Below, piece by piece: positions 53,693 to 62,852 of a stretch of 64,000 nucleotides of DNA; position 1 is the stretch's first letter; every line of letters begins with the position of its first letter. The DNA is from Bombilactobacillus mellis (lineage in GTDB: Bacteria; Bacillota; Bacilli; Lactobacillales; Lactobacillaceae). The DNA is taken from NCBI RefSeq assembly GCF_000967245.1, contig NZ_KQ033877.1, positions 624,770 through 688,769 on the forward strand, read 5' to 3'. The position numbers were made by a program, and so were the translations under genes. The notes under the pieces were generated by a model. It made no database searches. It was given only the letters and a program-made list of their open reading frames with translations, and was not told the DNA's origin.

Positions 53693-54514
53693 TTGAAAAA
53701 AGAACGTGTAGATGTTTTAGTAGTTGCCCAAAAGCTGGTCAGTTCTCGTGAACAGGCTAAGCGGGCGATTATGGCGGGGGAAGTTTATAATGCCGACAAT
53801 TTACGCTTAGATAAACCGGGCGAAAAAATTGCCAGTGATAGTCAGTTGCATTTAAAAACCAAAACTCATCAGCATTATGTAGGCCGGGGAGCTTATAAAT
53901 TGAAAAAAGCCTTAGAGGTCTTTAAGATTAACCTGAAAGGACGTTTGTGTTTAGATATTGGAGCTTCGACAGGGGGTTTTACTGATGTTGCTTTACAAGC
54001 AGGTGCCCGAACAGTTTATGCTTTAGATGTGGGATATAATCAATTAGCTTGGAAATTACGTACGGATCCGCGTGTTATTGTAATGGAGCGGGTTAATTTT
54101 CGTTATAGCCAGCCGGACGATTTTACTCAAGGATTACCTGAGTTTGCCATGACTGATGTTTCTTTTATTTCCTTAAAGTTGATTTTACCGCCTTTGCAAA
54201 AAATTTTGCTTCCGGGTCAAGATGCAGTATGTTTAATCAAACCCCAGTTTGAAGCTGGTCCAGAACATGTCGGCAAGCATGGTGTAGTGCGTGATGTTCA
54301 GGTGCATCAGGCTGTATTGCAGGATATTATTCATTTTGCTTTAGCTCATAACTATGATGTTTTAGGATTGGATTTTTCACCGATTACAGGTAGTGAAGGC
54401 AATATTGAGTTTTTAATTCATTTACGTTTAAGAGAACAAACTGGTCAAATAATGCCGCAAGTAGATGTCAACAAGGTGTTAGCACAAGCGTATCAAGTTT
54501 TGCGGCAAAAATAA
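53693..54514 (+). CDS. TlyA-family rRNA 2'-O-methyltransferase / hemolysin-like (YqxC)
   Basis: 273 aa from TTG 53693 (RBS gaggag). An N-terminal S4 RNA-binding domain (RVDVLVVAQKLVSSREQAKRAIMAGEVY) precedes an FtsJ-type methyltransferase domain with SAM motif CLDIGASTGGFTDVALQAGA. Homologues methylate rRNA riboses. In many Firmicutes argR follows; here recN follows directly, 15 bases on. Confidence 0.93.
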   Translation: MKKERVDVLVVAQKLVSSREQAKRAIMAGEVYNADNLRLDKPGEKIASDSQLHLKTKTHQHYVGRGAYKLKKALEVFKINLKGRLCLDIGASTGGFTDVALQAGARTVYALDVGYNQLAWKLRTDPRVIVMERVNFRYSQPDDFTQGLPEFAMTDVSFISLKLILPPLQKILLPGQDAVCLIKPQFEAGPEHVGKHGVVRDVQVHQAVLQDIIHFALAHNYDVLGLDFSPITGSEGNIEFLIHLRLREQTGQIMPQVDVNKVLAQAYQVLRQK

Positions 54515-54529
54515 GCTCTGAGGTAAACT

Positions 54530-56233
54530 ATGCTGCAAGAATTAATTATCCAAGATTTTGCAATTATTAAAAATATTGATATTCAATTTAGTGAAGGTTT
54601 GACCGCTCTAACAGGAGAAACTGGAGCCGGCAAATCTATTATTATGGATGCTTTGGGTTTATTAGTTGGTGGCCGTGGTTTCAGTGAGTATGTGCGTACC
54701 GGAGCCCAAAAAGCTGTTATCCAAGGGTTATTTACCGTTACAGCCGAGCAGCAAAAAGTATTAAGTGAATTTTGTCAAAATCATGGTGTAGACTGGGATG
54801 ATCATACTTTAATAATTCAGCGGGAATTACAGGCAAACGGGCGCAATGTTTGTCGGATAAATACACATTTAGTCCCGGTAACGGTTTTAAAACAAATTGG
54901 AAAATATTTAGTGGATTTAAGTGGTCAAAATCAGAGTCAAAGTTTATTAGACGCCAGTACCCACATTGATTTTCTGGATGCTTTTGGTCAAAAACAAATA
55001 GCACCGCTGTTAACTGCCTATCAAACTGAGTATCGTCGTTATCAGCAATTAAAACGACAATTGGATAATGTGCAAAATAATCAGCAGCAGCGCGCTCAAC
55101 AATTGGATATGCTCCAGTTTCAAATTCAGGAAATTCAAACTGCCAATTTGCAGGCTAATGAAGAAGAAAAGTTATTAGAAGAACAAAAACGATTATCTAA
55201 TTTTGAAAAAATTAATACTAATTTACAGACTGCATATGCTGCTTTAGCTCGGGGAAATACCGGCATTGTGGAACAATTGGGAACTGCTGCTAAAGCCCTG
55301 CAGGATATTGATGAATACGAAGTTGAGTATAATCAAATTGCCCAAGAAATGACTAATGCTTATTATGATTTGCAAGATAGTCAAGAACGCATCCGCCAAC
55401 AATTAGAACTGCAGGATTATAATCCTAAGCGTTTAGATGAGATTGAACAGCGTCTGCAATTAATTCAGGATTTAGAAAAAAAATACGGCAACTCAATAGG
55501 TGCAGTTCTGGATTTTGGCCAACAGGCTCAAGAAAAATTACAGCGCTTGCAGACTGAACAGCAGGATCCGCAACAATTGCAAACTGAACTGGATCAACAA
55601 ACACATATTTTACAGCAAAAAGCGCAGCTTTTACAGCAAAGACGCCAGAAAGCGGCTCAGCAGCTGGTGCAAGAAATTGGACAACAATTAAAATCTATGT
55701 ATATGCCCAAAACGGTTTTTACAGTACATTTTCAGCATTGTCAATACAATCTCAAAGGCGATCAAACCATTGAATTTTATTTGCAAACTAATCCGGGGGA
55801 AAATGCCAAACCATTGGCCAAAATTGCTTCCGGAGGTGAATTAGCCCGCATCATGCTGGCTATTAAGACAGTGTTATCCCGCTATCAGACAGTAGCAACT
55901 TTAGTCTTTGATGAGATTGATACCGGTGTTAGCGGTCGTGTAGCGCAAGCTATTGGTGAAAAAATGGCCCAAATTGCCCAGCATGTGCAAGTATTATGTA
56001 TCACGCATTTACCTCAGGTGGCGGCTATTAGCGACCAGCAATATTTAGTAGAAAAACAAAGTCAAAAGCAAAAAACAAATACTGTAATTACGGCCTTAAG
56101 CCCTGAGCAGCGCGTAGAGGTAATTGCTCAAATGTTGGAAGGTGCCAAAGTTACAACTATTACTCGACAACATGCCGCTGAATTATTACAATTAGCGCAT
56201 CCACACTTGTTGGCTAAAAGTGAGATTTGCTAG
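54530..56233 (+). CDS. recN: DNA repair protein RecN
   Basis: SMC-like ATPase of double-strand break repair. 567 aa. Walker A GETGAGKS (about 30-37), central coiled coil rich in Gln (about 170-365), signature ASGGELARIMLAIK and Walker B VFDEIDTGVSG near the C-terminus. Strong RBS (gaggtaaac). Confidence 0.96.
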   Translation: MLQELIIQDFAIIKNIDIQFSEGLTALTGETGAGKSIIMDALGLLVGGRGFSEYVRTGAQKAVIQGLFTVTAEQQKVLSEFCQNHGVDWDDHTLIIQRELQANGRNVCRINTHLVPVTVLKQIGKYLVDLSGQNQSQSLLDASTHIDFLDAFGQKQIAPLLTAYQTEYRRYQQLKRQLDNVQNNQQQRAQQLDMLQFQIQEIQTANLQANEEEKLLEEQKRLSNFEKINTNLQTAYAALARGNTGIVEQLGTAAKALQDIDEYEVEYNQIAQEMTNAYYDLQDSQERIRQQLELQDYNPKRLDEIEQRLQLIQDLEKKYGNSIGAVLDFGQQAQEKLQRLQTEQQDPQQLQTELDQQTHILQQKAQLLQQRRQKAAQQLVQEIGQQLKSMYMPKTVFTVHFQHCQYNLKGDQTIEFYLQTNPGENAKPLAKIASGGELARIMLAIKTVLSRYQTVATLVFDEIDTGVSGRVAQAIGEKMAQIAQHVQVLCITHLPQVAAISDQQYLVEKQSQKQKTNTVITALSPEQRVEVIAQMLEGAKVTTITRQHAAELLQLAHPHLLAKSEIC

Positions 56234-56313
56234 AGGTAAACTGATGTTCTAACTTGAAAAAATTAGCTTTTTAGTTCAATATAGTAGTTAATATTTTTGG
56301 TAAAAGGTTAGTG

Positions 56314-56931
56314 ATGTTGTTGGCAAGAGGAATGTTAATTGTATTATCCGGGCCTTCTGGTGTAGGTAAAGGAACGGTCAGAGAAGCAATGCTGAAAGAA
56401 TCGATTAATAAGTTTAAATATTCAGTTTCGATGACTACTCGTCCTATGCGTCCTGGTGAAAAAAACGGTGTTGATTATTTTTTCTGTAGTAAAAACGAAT
56501 TTGAAGAAAAAATCCGTCAAGGGGAAATGCTGGAATATGCTCGTTATGTTGACAACTACTATGGGACACCTTTACGGTATGTCCAAGATACATTAGCTAG
56601 TGGTAATGATGTGTTTTTGGAAATTGAAGTTAAGGGCGCAATGCAAGTTAGAAAGAAAATGCCGGATGGTGTTTTCATTTTTTTAACACCACCCGATTTA
56701 TCAAGTTTACGCAGTCGCATTACGCATCGCGGCTCAGAAGATTCCACGACGATTGATAAAAGAATGGAAAAAGCTAGACAAGAAATTAAAATGATGTCAA
56801 ACTATGATTATGCAGTAGTTAATGATGAGGTACCCAAAGCAGTAAAACGGATTGAACAAATTGTCAATAGTGAACATCTGCGGGTATCTCGTGTGATTGA
56901 TAGTTATCGAAAAATGATAGGAGATAAATAA
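56314..56931 (+). CDS. gmk: Guanylate kinase
   Basis: GMP + ATP to GDP + ADP. 205 aa from ATG 56314 (GTG 56311 also possible; RBS aaagg). P-loop [15 protein letters not shown]-binding [17 protein letters not shown] and [13 protein letters not shown] are typical. One base separates its stop from rpoZ. Confidence 0.96.
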   Translation: MLLARGMLIVLSGPSGVGKGTVREAMLKESINKFKYSVSMTTRPMRPGEKNGVDYFFCSKNEFEEKIRQGEMLEYARYVDNYYGTPLRYVQDTLASGNDVFLEIEVKGAMQVRKKMPDGVFIFLTPPDLSSLRSRITHRGSEDSTTIDKRMEKARQEIKMMSNYDYAVVNDEVPKAVKRIEQIVNSEHLRVSRVIDSYRKMIGDK

Positions 56932-56932
56932 G

Positions 56933-57232
56933 ATGATTTCATATCCTTCAATTGATAAGTTATTGGAACAAGTTAATTCTCGTTATTCTTTATCTGTTTT
57001 AGCTTCAATGAGAGCCCATGAAATTGATGATGGTGACGCTAAAATGTTAAATAAGTATGAGTCACCGCGTTCAGTAGGTCAAGCTTTAGAAGAGATTGCT
57101 GATGGTAAAGTCAAAATTAATCCAGAATCTATTTTATCTGAACGAAATGCTGAAAAAGTAGAACGCATTGAAGAAGCGAAGTTAGAACATCAAGAAGATA
57201 TTGAACATCAAAAAAGTAGAAACGACAATTAA
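56933..57232 (+). CDS. rpoZ: RNA polymerase omega subunit
   Basis: 99 aa; conserved [20 protein letters not shown] and the helix [31 protein letters not shown]. The last 30 residues are a charged tail ([18 protein letters not shown]) that makes the protein longer than the typical 65-70 aa. Follows gmk as usual. Confidence 0.94.
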   Translation: MISYPSIDKLLEQVNSRYSLSVLASMRAHEIDDGDAKMLNKYESPRSVGQALEEIADGKVKINPESILSERNAEKVERIEEAKLEHQEDIEHQKSRNDN

Positions 57233-57309
57233 GCTGTTGGTGTTTTAAGTAGTTCTGGAAAGCTGATTTTAGAAGTTGGACTGGGTTAATTAAGTTTATT
57301 TATAATGGG

Positions 57310-57338
57310 GACTGGGATGATTATTTGTCCCAGCTTTT
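57310..57338 (+). terminator. Hairpin with T-run before priA
   Basis: CTGGGA (57312-57317) pairs with TCCCAG (57328-57333), then CTTTTTA. A TTGGAC (57276) / TATAAT (57301) pair, spacer 19, lies just upstream, so the hairpin may sit in the priA leader instead of ending rpoZ. Confidence 0.6.
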
Positions 57339-57368
57339 TATTTGAAAAAGTGAGAAGGGTTGGATTAT

Positions 57369-59750
57369 TTGTACGCACAAATTATAGTTGACGTACCCAC
57401 ACAACAAACTAATCATAGTTTTGATTATTTGGTGCCTGCGGCCTTACAAGACACGATTCAAAAAGGGATGCGTGTGGCGGTGCCTTTTGGTCGGAGTCAG
57501 CGGCTTGTACAGGGATTTGTGGTTGATTTAAGTGCAAGTACAAAATTTGGCGGATCCATCAAACCGATCGATCATTTGTTAGATTTTGAACCAGTATTAA
57601 ATGAAGAACTGCTCCAATTATCGCAATGGCTGGCACAACAGACCTTTAGTTTTTGGATTTCCTGTATGCAAACGATGCTGCCCAATATAATGCGGGCCAA
57701 ATATCAAAAAATGGCGGTGGCTTTAACTGCTTCAATAAAAGCCAATGCTTTTTTTCAAGGACAATCGACCAAAATTTTAGATAATAAACTACCTTTAGCA
57801 ATACAAAAGCAATTAATTACTTGGAAAAAACACGAAGTTATTGATATTAAATATTTAGTAAAAAATCAGGCGCAACCTTTAAAGCAATGGTTTATTAAGC
57901 GCAAGGACTATGACTACTCCAAACTATTAACTCAGTTACGGCCCCAAGCCAAAAAACAACGGCAATTATTACAGCTTTTTATTGATCAGCCGCAGTTGCG
58001 AACCATCAGTCTGCAAACCTTATTACAAGAGAAGCATTTTACTGCTGCAACAATTAATGCCGTGGTTAAAAAAGGGTGGTTGGCAAAAGTTAAACAAGTT
58101 ATTTGGCGAAAGCCTACGACAGTAAATGAAGGTCCTACACACGCTTTACAACTGACTTTGCAACAGCAGGCTGCGTATCGACGAATTATTGCGGCTCACG
58201 ATCAGGTTATTTTATTGGAGGGAATAACAGGTAGTGGCAAAACTGAAGTTTATTTGCAGTCTATTCAGTATTTTTTAGCCCAAGGTAAAACGGCTTTAAT
58301 GTTGGTACCGGAAATTGCTTTAACGCCACAAATGGTGGCCCAAGTTCGGGGTCGTTTTGGTCAGCAGGTGGCAGTTTTGCATAGTGGTTTATCTAAAGGT
58401 GAACGTTATGATGAATGGCGCCGGATTGAAACTGGTCAAGCTCAAGTTGTGGTCGGAGCACGTTCGGCAGTTTTTGCGCCTTTAAAAAATATCGGAATCA
58501 TTATTATTGATGAAGAGCATGAAGTAAGTTATAAGCAAGATGAAAATCCCCGTTATCATGCCCGTGATGTGGCCTTATGGCGGGGGCGCTATCATCATTG
58601 TCCGGTAGTTTTAGGTAGCGCCACTCCCAGTTTGGAATCGCGGGCGCGCGGACAAAAGCAAGTTTATCAACTAGTTCAATTAACACAAAGAATTAATCAA
58701 AAAGCTCTACCTCAAGTAGAAATAGTTGATCTGCGCCAAAACTCTAATTTAACCTCCCAACCGGACTTGTCCCTACCTTTGGTTAAGGCCTTGCAAGAAT
58801 GCCAACAGCGGCATGAGCAAGCCATTTTACTGCTTAATCGCCGAGGATTTGCTTCCTGTTTACTGTGTCGCGAATGTGGCTATGTGCCGCACTGTCCGAA
58901 TTGTGATATTACTTTAACTGTCCACTTACAGGAACATTATCTTATGTGTCATTATTGTGGACATAAACAGGCGATTATGAAAACCTGTCCGCGTTGTGGC
59001 AGTCATAAATTACGTTTTGGCGGTACTGGGACACAAAAAGTTGAGCAGCAGCTGCATTCAATTTTGCCTCAAGCACGAATAATTCGTATGGATAACGATA
59101 CAACTAAGCGTAAAAATGGTCATCTTCAGCTTTTAAACCAATTTGAGCATGAAGGGGATATTTTGCTGGGGACACAAATGATTGCTAAAGGACTGGACTT
59201 TCCTAACGTAACTTTAGTTGGAGTTATTAATGCGGATACCAGTTTGGTGATTAACGATTTTCGTTCCAGTGAGCGCACCTTTCAGTTGTTAACTCAGGTT
59301 AGCGGCCGTGCCGGGCGTGCTCAAAAAACGGGTAAAGTATATATTCAAACTTATAATCCGCAACATTATGCTATCCAATTGGCGGCCCAACAGGACTATG
59401 AAAAATTTTATCAACAAGAAATGTTATTTCGACATCAGTCGGGTTATCCACCTTATTTTTATCTGATAAAGATTAGTGTTTCACATCATTCACAAGCTCA
59501 GGCTTTTAAATTGGCTTTCCAAATTGCGCAGCAAATTAAACCGGTTTTAAACCCCCCGGAGCAGTTATTAGGACCAACTGAGCCAACTATTGCCCGGATT
59601 AAAAATCGTTATTCTTATCAAATAGTAATTAAATACCGCATTAACCCTAACTTATTAAAAACTTTACATCAGATTGTTAATAATGTACAAGTCGATAAAA
59701 AAAGAGGCTTTCTTGTAGCAATTGATAATGAGCCTCAACAAATGGAGTGA
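57369..59750 (+). CDS. priA: Primosomal helicase PriA
   Basis: Restarts stalled replication forks. 793 aa from TTG 57369; TTG 57360 lies right against the ribosome binding site GAAGGG. The N-terminal DNA-binding domain (about 1-200) precedes a DEAH helicase: Walker A GITGSGKTEVY, DEEH box. The zinc-binding insertion has paired cysteines (CRECGY, CPNC, CHYCGH, CPRCG). The C-terminal domain is complete. Confidence 0.96.
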   Translation: MYAQIIVDVPTQQTNHSFDYLVPAALQDTIQKGMRVAVPFGRSQRLVQGFVVDLSASTKFGGSIKPIDHLLDFEPVLNEELLQLSQWLAQQTFSFWISCMQTMLPNIMRAKYQKMAVALTASIKANAFFQGQSTKILDNKLPLAIQKQLITWKKHEVIDIKYLVKNQAQPLKQWFIKRKDYDYSKLLTQLRPQAKKQRQLLQLFIDQPQLRTISLQTLLQEKHFTAATINAVVKKGWLAKVKQVIWRKPTTVNEGPTHALQLTLQQQAAYRRIIAAHDQVILLEGITGSGKTEVYLQSIQYFLAQGKTALMLVPEIALTPQMVAQVRGRFGQQVAVLHSGLSKGERYDEWRRIETGQAQVVVGARSAVFAPLKNIGIIIIDEEHEVSYKQDENPRYHARDVALWRGRYHHCPVVLGSATPSLESRARGQKQVYQLVQLTQRINQKALPQVEIVDLRQNSNLTSQPDLSLPLVKALQECQQRHEQAILLLNRRGFASCLLCRECGYVPHCPNCDITLTVHLQEHYLMCHYCGHKQAIMKTCPRCGSHKLRFGGTGTQKVEQQLHSILPQARIIRMDNDTTKRKNGHLQLLNQFEHEGDILLGTQMIAKGLDFPNVTLVGVINADTSLVINDFRSSERTFQLLTQVSGRAGRAQKTGKVYIQTYNPQHYAIQLAAQQDYEKFYQQEMLFRHQSGYPPYFYLIKISVSHHSQAQAFKLAFQIAQQIKPVLNPPEQLLGPTEPTIARIKNRYSYQIVIKYRINPNLLKTLHQIVNNVQVDKKRGFLVAIDNEPQQME

Positions 59751-59755
59751 TATTG

Positions 59756-60703
59756 ATGACTAAAGTTATTTTTATGGGAACACCGCAATTTTCCGTGCCG
59801 ATTTTAGCAGGATTAGTTCAAGCCGGTTATGAAATTGCGGCAGTAGTGACCCAACCGGACCGCGTTGTTGGTCGTAAGCAGAAATTACTGTATTCTCCGG
59901 TTAAAGAATATGCTTTGCAGCAAAATTTAACTATTTATCAACCGGAAAAATTAACTCACAGTTCTGAGTTGAAAACTTTAATTGAATTAAAGGCAGATTT
60001 ACTGATTACGGCGGCCTTTGGACAGTTTTTACCAACAAAATTGTTACAGTCTGCCCAAATTGCCGCCCTAAATGTTCACGGGTCTTTATTGCCGCGAAAT
60101 CGCGGAGGAGCACCTATTCAACGAGCAATTATGAATGGAGATTCAATTACAGGAATTACTATTATGTATATGGTAGCGCAAATGGATGCCGGTGATATTA
60201 TTAGTCAACAATCAGTTCCGATCGCGGATACCGATACTGCAGGGAGTCTGTTTGATAAATTAAGTTATGTGGGTCGAGATCTGCTTTTGCAAACTTTGCC
60301 GCAAGTCATAGCCGGAACTAATCAGCGGCAAGTTCAGGATGAAAGTTTAGTGACGATTACACCTAATATTGCTCCTGAAGAAGAACAAATTAATATTAGT
60401 CAGCCGGCGCTAAAGATTAATCGCCAAGTACGAGGTTTAAATCCTGATCCCGGTGCTTATTTATGGTTAAATGGCGTTAGGACTAAAGTATTTCAAACCA
60501 CAGTTACTGATGAAACTACCGATTTAAATCCGGGACAAATAGTCCATAAGTCTAAAAAACAATTGGCAATTGCGGCTGGTGAACATTCAGTTCTTTATTT
60601 AGAACAAATTCAGCCAGCCGGAAAATCTTTGATGTCCATAGCAGCCTTTTTAAATGGTAAAGGAAAGGATTTTTATATTGGCCAACAAATCATTCAAAAA
60701 TAA
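59756..60703 (+). CDS. fmt: Methionyl-tRNA formyltransferase
   Basis: Formylates Met-tRNA initiator with 10-formyl-THF. 315 aa from ATG 59756 (RBS atggagtg). Catalytic Asn and His in LNVHGSLLPRNRGGAPI, Asp in MDAGDIIS. It needs 10-formyl-THF, which FolD would normally supply, so it bears on the degenerate FolD. Its end overlaps rsmB by 26 bases. Confidence 0.95.
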   Translation: MTKVIFMGTPQFSVPILAGLVQAGYEIAAVVTQPDRVVGRKQKLLYSPVKEYALQQNLTIYQPEKLTHSSELKTLIELKADLLITAAFGQFLPTKLLQSAQIAALNVHGSLLPRNRGGAPIQRAIMNGDSITGITIMYMVAQMDAGDIISQQSVPIADTDTAGSLFDKLSYVGRDLLLQTLPQVIAGTNQRQVQDESLVTITPNIAPEEEQINISQPALKINRQVRGLNPDPGAYLWLNGVRTKVFQTTVTDETTDLNPGQIVHKSKKQLAIAAGEHSVLYLEQIQPAGKSLMSIAAFLNGKGKDFYIGQQIIQK

Positions 60704-62045
60704 TCCACGTTATGAGGCCATGCAGATTTTGAACCAGGTTCTAAACGGAGGAGGATATTCCAATATTTTAATTAACCAATGTCTTTCTCAGCGGCAATTG
60801 ACAACTGCTGATCAGCATTTATTGGTTAATTTAGTTTACGGAGTATTACAACATAAGTTAACTTTGGATTATTTTTTGGAAAAATATCTGCAACGCCAGA
60901 AGCATTTACAATCCTGGGTGCAAAATTTATTACGGTTGTCGGTTTATCAAATGTATTACTTGGATCGAATTCCTGACCGGGCAATTTTTTTTGAAGCCAC
61001 GCAAATTGCTAAAGCCATAGGTGGTCAAAAAGTTGCCGGTTTAATTACGGCAGTTTTACGTAATTTGCAGCGTGACGGCTGGCGTTCGTTGACCGAATTA
61101 TCACCACTGGAACATTTAAGTATTACGGCGAGTGTCCCGACCTGGATTATTCAAAGTTTAAAACAGCAGGTAGGTTGGCAGAAAACAGAAAAAATCCTGA
61201 CTAGTTTAAATCAGCCGCCTCAAATATCAGTACGGGTTAATACGAATAAAATAACACCCAAGCAATTGCAAACCGAACTTGAACATGACGGATTTCAAGT
61301 GCATCCAAGCCAAGTTAGTCCCGGGGGATTGATTATTGATAAGGGATCAATTATTGATAGTCAGTGGTTTCAAGCTGGTTATTGTACTATGCAAGATGAA
61401 AGCTCTATGTTAGTGGCTCCGGCTTTACAAGTGCAAAAGGGAATGAATATTTTAGATGCTTGTGCCGCTCCTGGTGGGAAAACCACTCATATTGCGACTT
61501 ATCTTAATAATTCTCAGGGGCAAATCACAGCTTTAGATTTGCATGCACCAAAATTACATTTAATTGAGCAAAATGCACAACGGCTGGGAGTTCAGCAATA
61601 TATTACTACTAAGGCTCTAGATGCTCGCCAAGCTGGGCAGGAGTTTTCTCCTCAATCTTTCCAGCGCATTTTGGTAGATGCTCCTTGTTCTGGTTTAGGC
61701 TTACTGCGGCGAAAACCCGAAATTCGTTATGCTAAAAAAGCCACCGATTTACAACAACTAGCCCAAATACAGTTGGCCATTTTAGAAGCGGTTGCTCCTT
61801 TAGTAGCGGTTCAAGGTATATTATTATATAGTACTTGTACTATTTTAGCTCCAGAAAATCAGCAAGTAGTAGCCAAGTTTTTAAAAAAAAATCCGGAATT
61901 TTCTATTATTCCGGCGGTCACAGATTGGCCACTCACTCAAGTACATCGAGGACAATTTATTCAGATTTATCCGGATGATTATCAAACTGATGGTTTTTTT
62001 ATTGCCGCTTTACAAAAACAGTCAAGTACTCAAGTTCATCAATAA
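60678..62045 (+). CDS. rsmB: 16S rRNA (cytosine-967-C5)-methyltransferase
   Basis: 455 aa from TTG 60678, after AAAGGAAAGGA inside the end of fmt. An N-terminal NusB-like RNA-binding domain (about 5-140) precedes the m5C methyltransferase: SAM motif LDACAAPGGKTTH, catalytic DAPCSG and STCT cysteines. Order priA-fmt-rsmB-stp-prkC is standard. Confidence 0.95.
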   Translation: MANKSFKNNPRYEAMQILNQVLNGGGYSNILINQCLSQRQLTTADQHLLVNLVYGVLQHKLTLDYFLEKYLQRQKHLQSWVQNLLRLSVYQMYYLDRIPDRAIFFEATQIAKAIGGQKVAGLITAVLRNLQRDGWRSLTELSPLEHLSITASVPTWIIQSLKQQVGWQKTEKILTSLNQPPQISVRVNTNKITPKQLQTELEHDGFQVHPSQVSPGGLIIDKGSIIDSQWFQAGYCTMQDESSMLVAPALQVQKGMNILDACAAPGGKTTHIATYLNNSQGQITALDLHAPKLHLIEQNAQRLGVQQYITTKALDARQAGQEFSPQSFQRILVDAPCSGLGLLRRKPEIRYAKKATDLQQLAQIQLAILEAVAPLVAVQGILLYSTCTILAPENQQVVAKFLKKNPEFSIIPAVTDWPLTQVHRGQFIQIYPDDYQTDGFFIAALQKQSSTQVHQ

Positions 62046-62096
62046 ATTAGACTGCAGAGTTGAAACTTAGAACAGTTTGGGGAATGGAGTAAAACG

Positions 62097-62852
62097 ATGG
62101 ATATTGCTTTTAAAACAGATATTGGACAACAACGGAAAACTAACCAGGATTATGTGCAGTTTTATCGCAATCGCAGTGGAATAGTTTTTGCCGTAGTGGC
62201 TGACGGAATGGGCGGACATCGTGGCGGTGGTGTTGCCTCTGATATGGTTGTCAATCATTTTGGGCAGGCCTTTCAAAAAAATAATTCGCAAGATATTCAA
62301 GAGGTTTCGCATTGGGCCAATGAAATCCTCACTCTGGAAAATCAACGCGTAGTGGAACTTTCCCAACAGAAAACGGAACTGACAGGTATGGGTACTACCA
62401 TTGTTGGTGCTTTTGTTTTTCCTGAAAAAGTACTGGTTTTTAATGTCGGTGATAGCCGCTGTTATCTTTTTAGTCAGCATAAATTACGGCAATTAAGTTT
62501 TGATCATTCTTTAGTCAATGAACTTTTAATTTCGGGAGCAATTACGGAACAAGAGGCTAAAAATCATCCTAATAAAAATATCATCACGCAAAGTTTAGGT
62601 GTCTCACCAAATGTTAGTCCTACTTTTGGAACTTTTTCTTTGCAAGCGAATGATCAACTGCTTTTATGTAGTGATGGTTTAACCAATATGGTCGATAATG
62701 ATCAATTAGCAGCTGTTTTGCAACAAACTTCTACGGCACAGAAAAAATGTGATCTGTTGATTAAAATGGCTAATGAAGCTGGCGGTACCGATAATATTAC
62801 TGCCTTAATTATTGATATCCAAGACAATAGTGAGGTGGCCGCCGATGATTAA
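62097..62852 (+). CDS. stp: PP2C-type Ser/Thr phosphatase (Stp/PrpC)
   Basis: 251 aa. Metal-dependent phosphatase that reverses PrkC phosphorylation. Motifs: TDIGQQRKTNQD, VADGMGGHRGGGVAS, GDSRCYLF, CSDGLTNMV and GGTDNITALI carry the metal aspartates. RBS ggaatggag. The last 8 bases overlap the kinase start. Confidence 0.96.
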   Translation: MDIAFKTDIGQQRKTNQDYVQFYRNRSGIVFAVVADGMGGHRGGGVASDMVVNHFGQAFQKNNSQDIQEVSHWANEILTLENQRVVELSQQKTELTGMGTTIVGAFVFPEKVLVFNVGDSRCYLFSQHKLRQLSFDHSLVNELLISGAITEQEAKNHPNKNIITQSLGVSPNVSPTFGTFSLQANDQLLLCSDGLTNMVDNDQLAAVLQQTSTAQKKCDLLIKMANEAGGTDNITALIIDIQDNSEVAADD

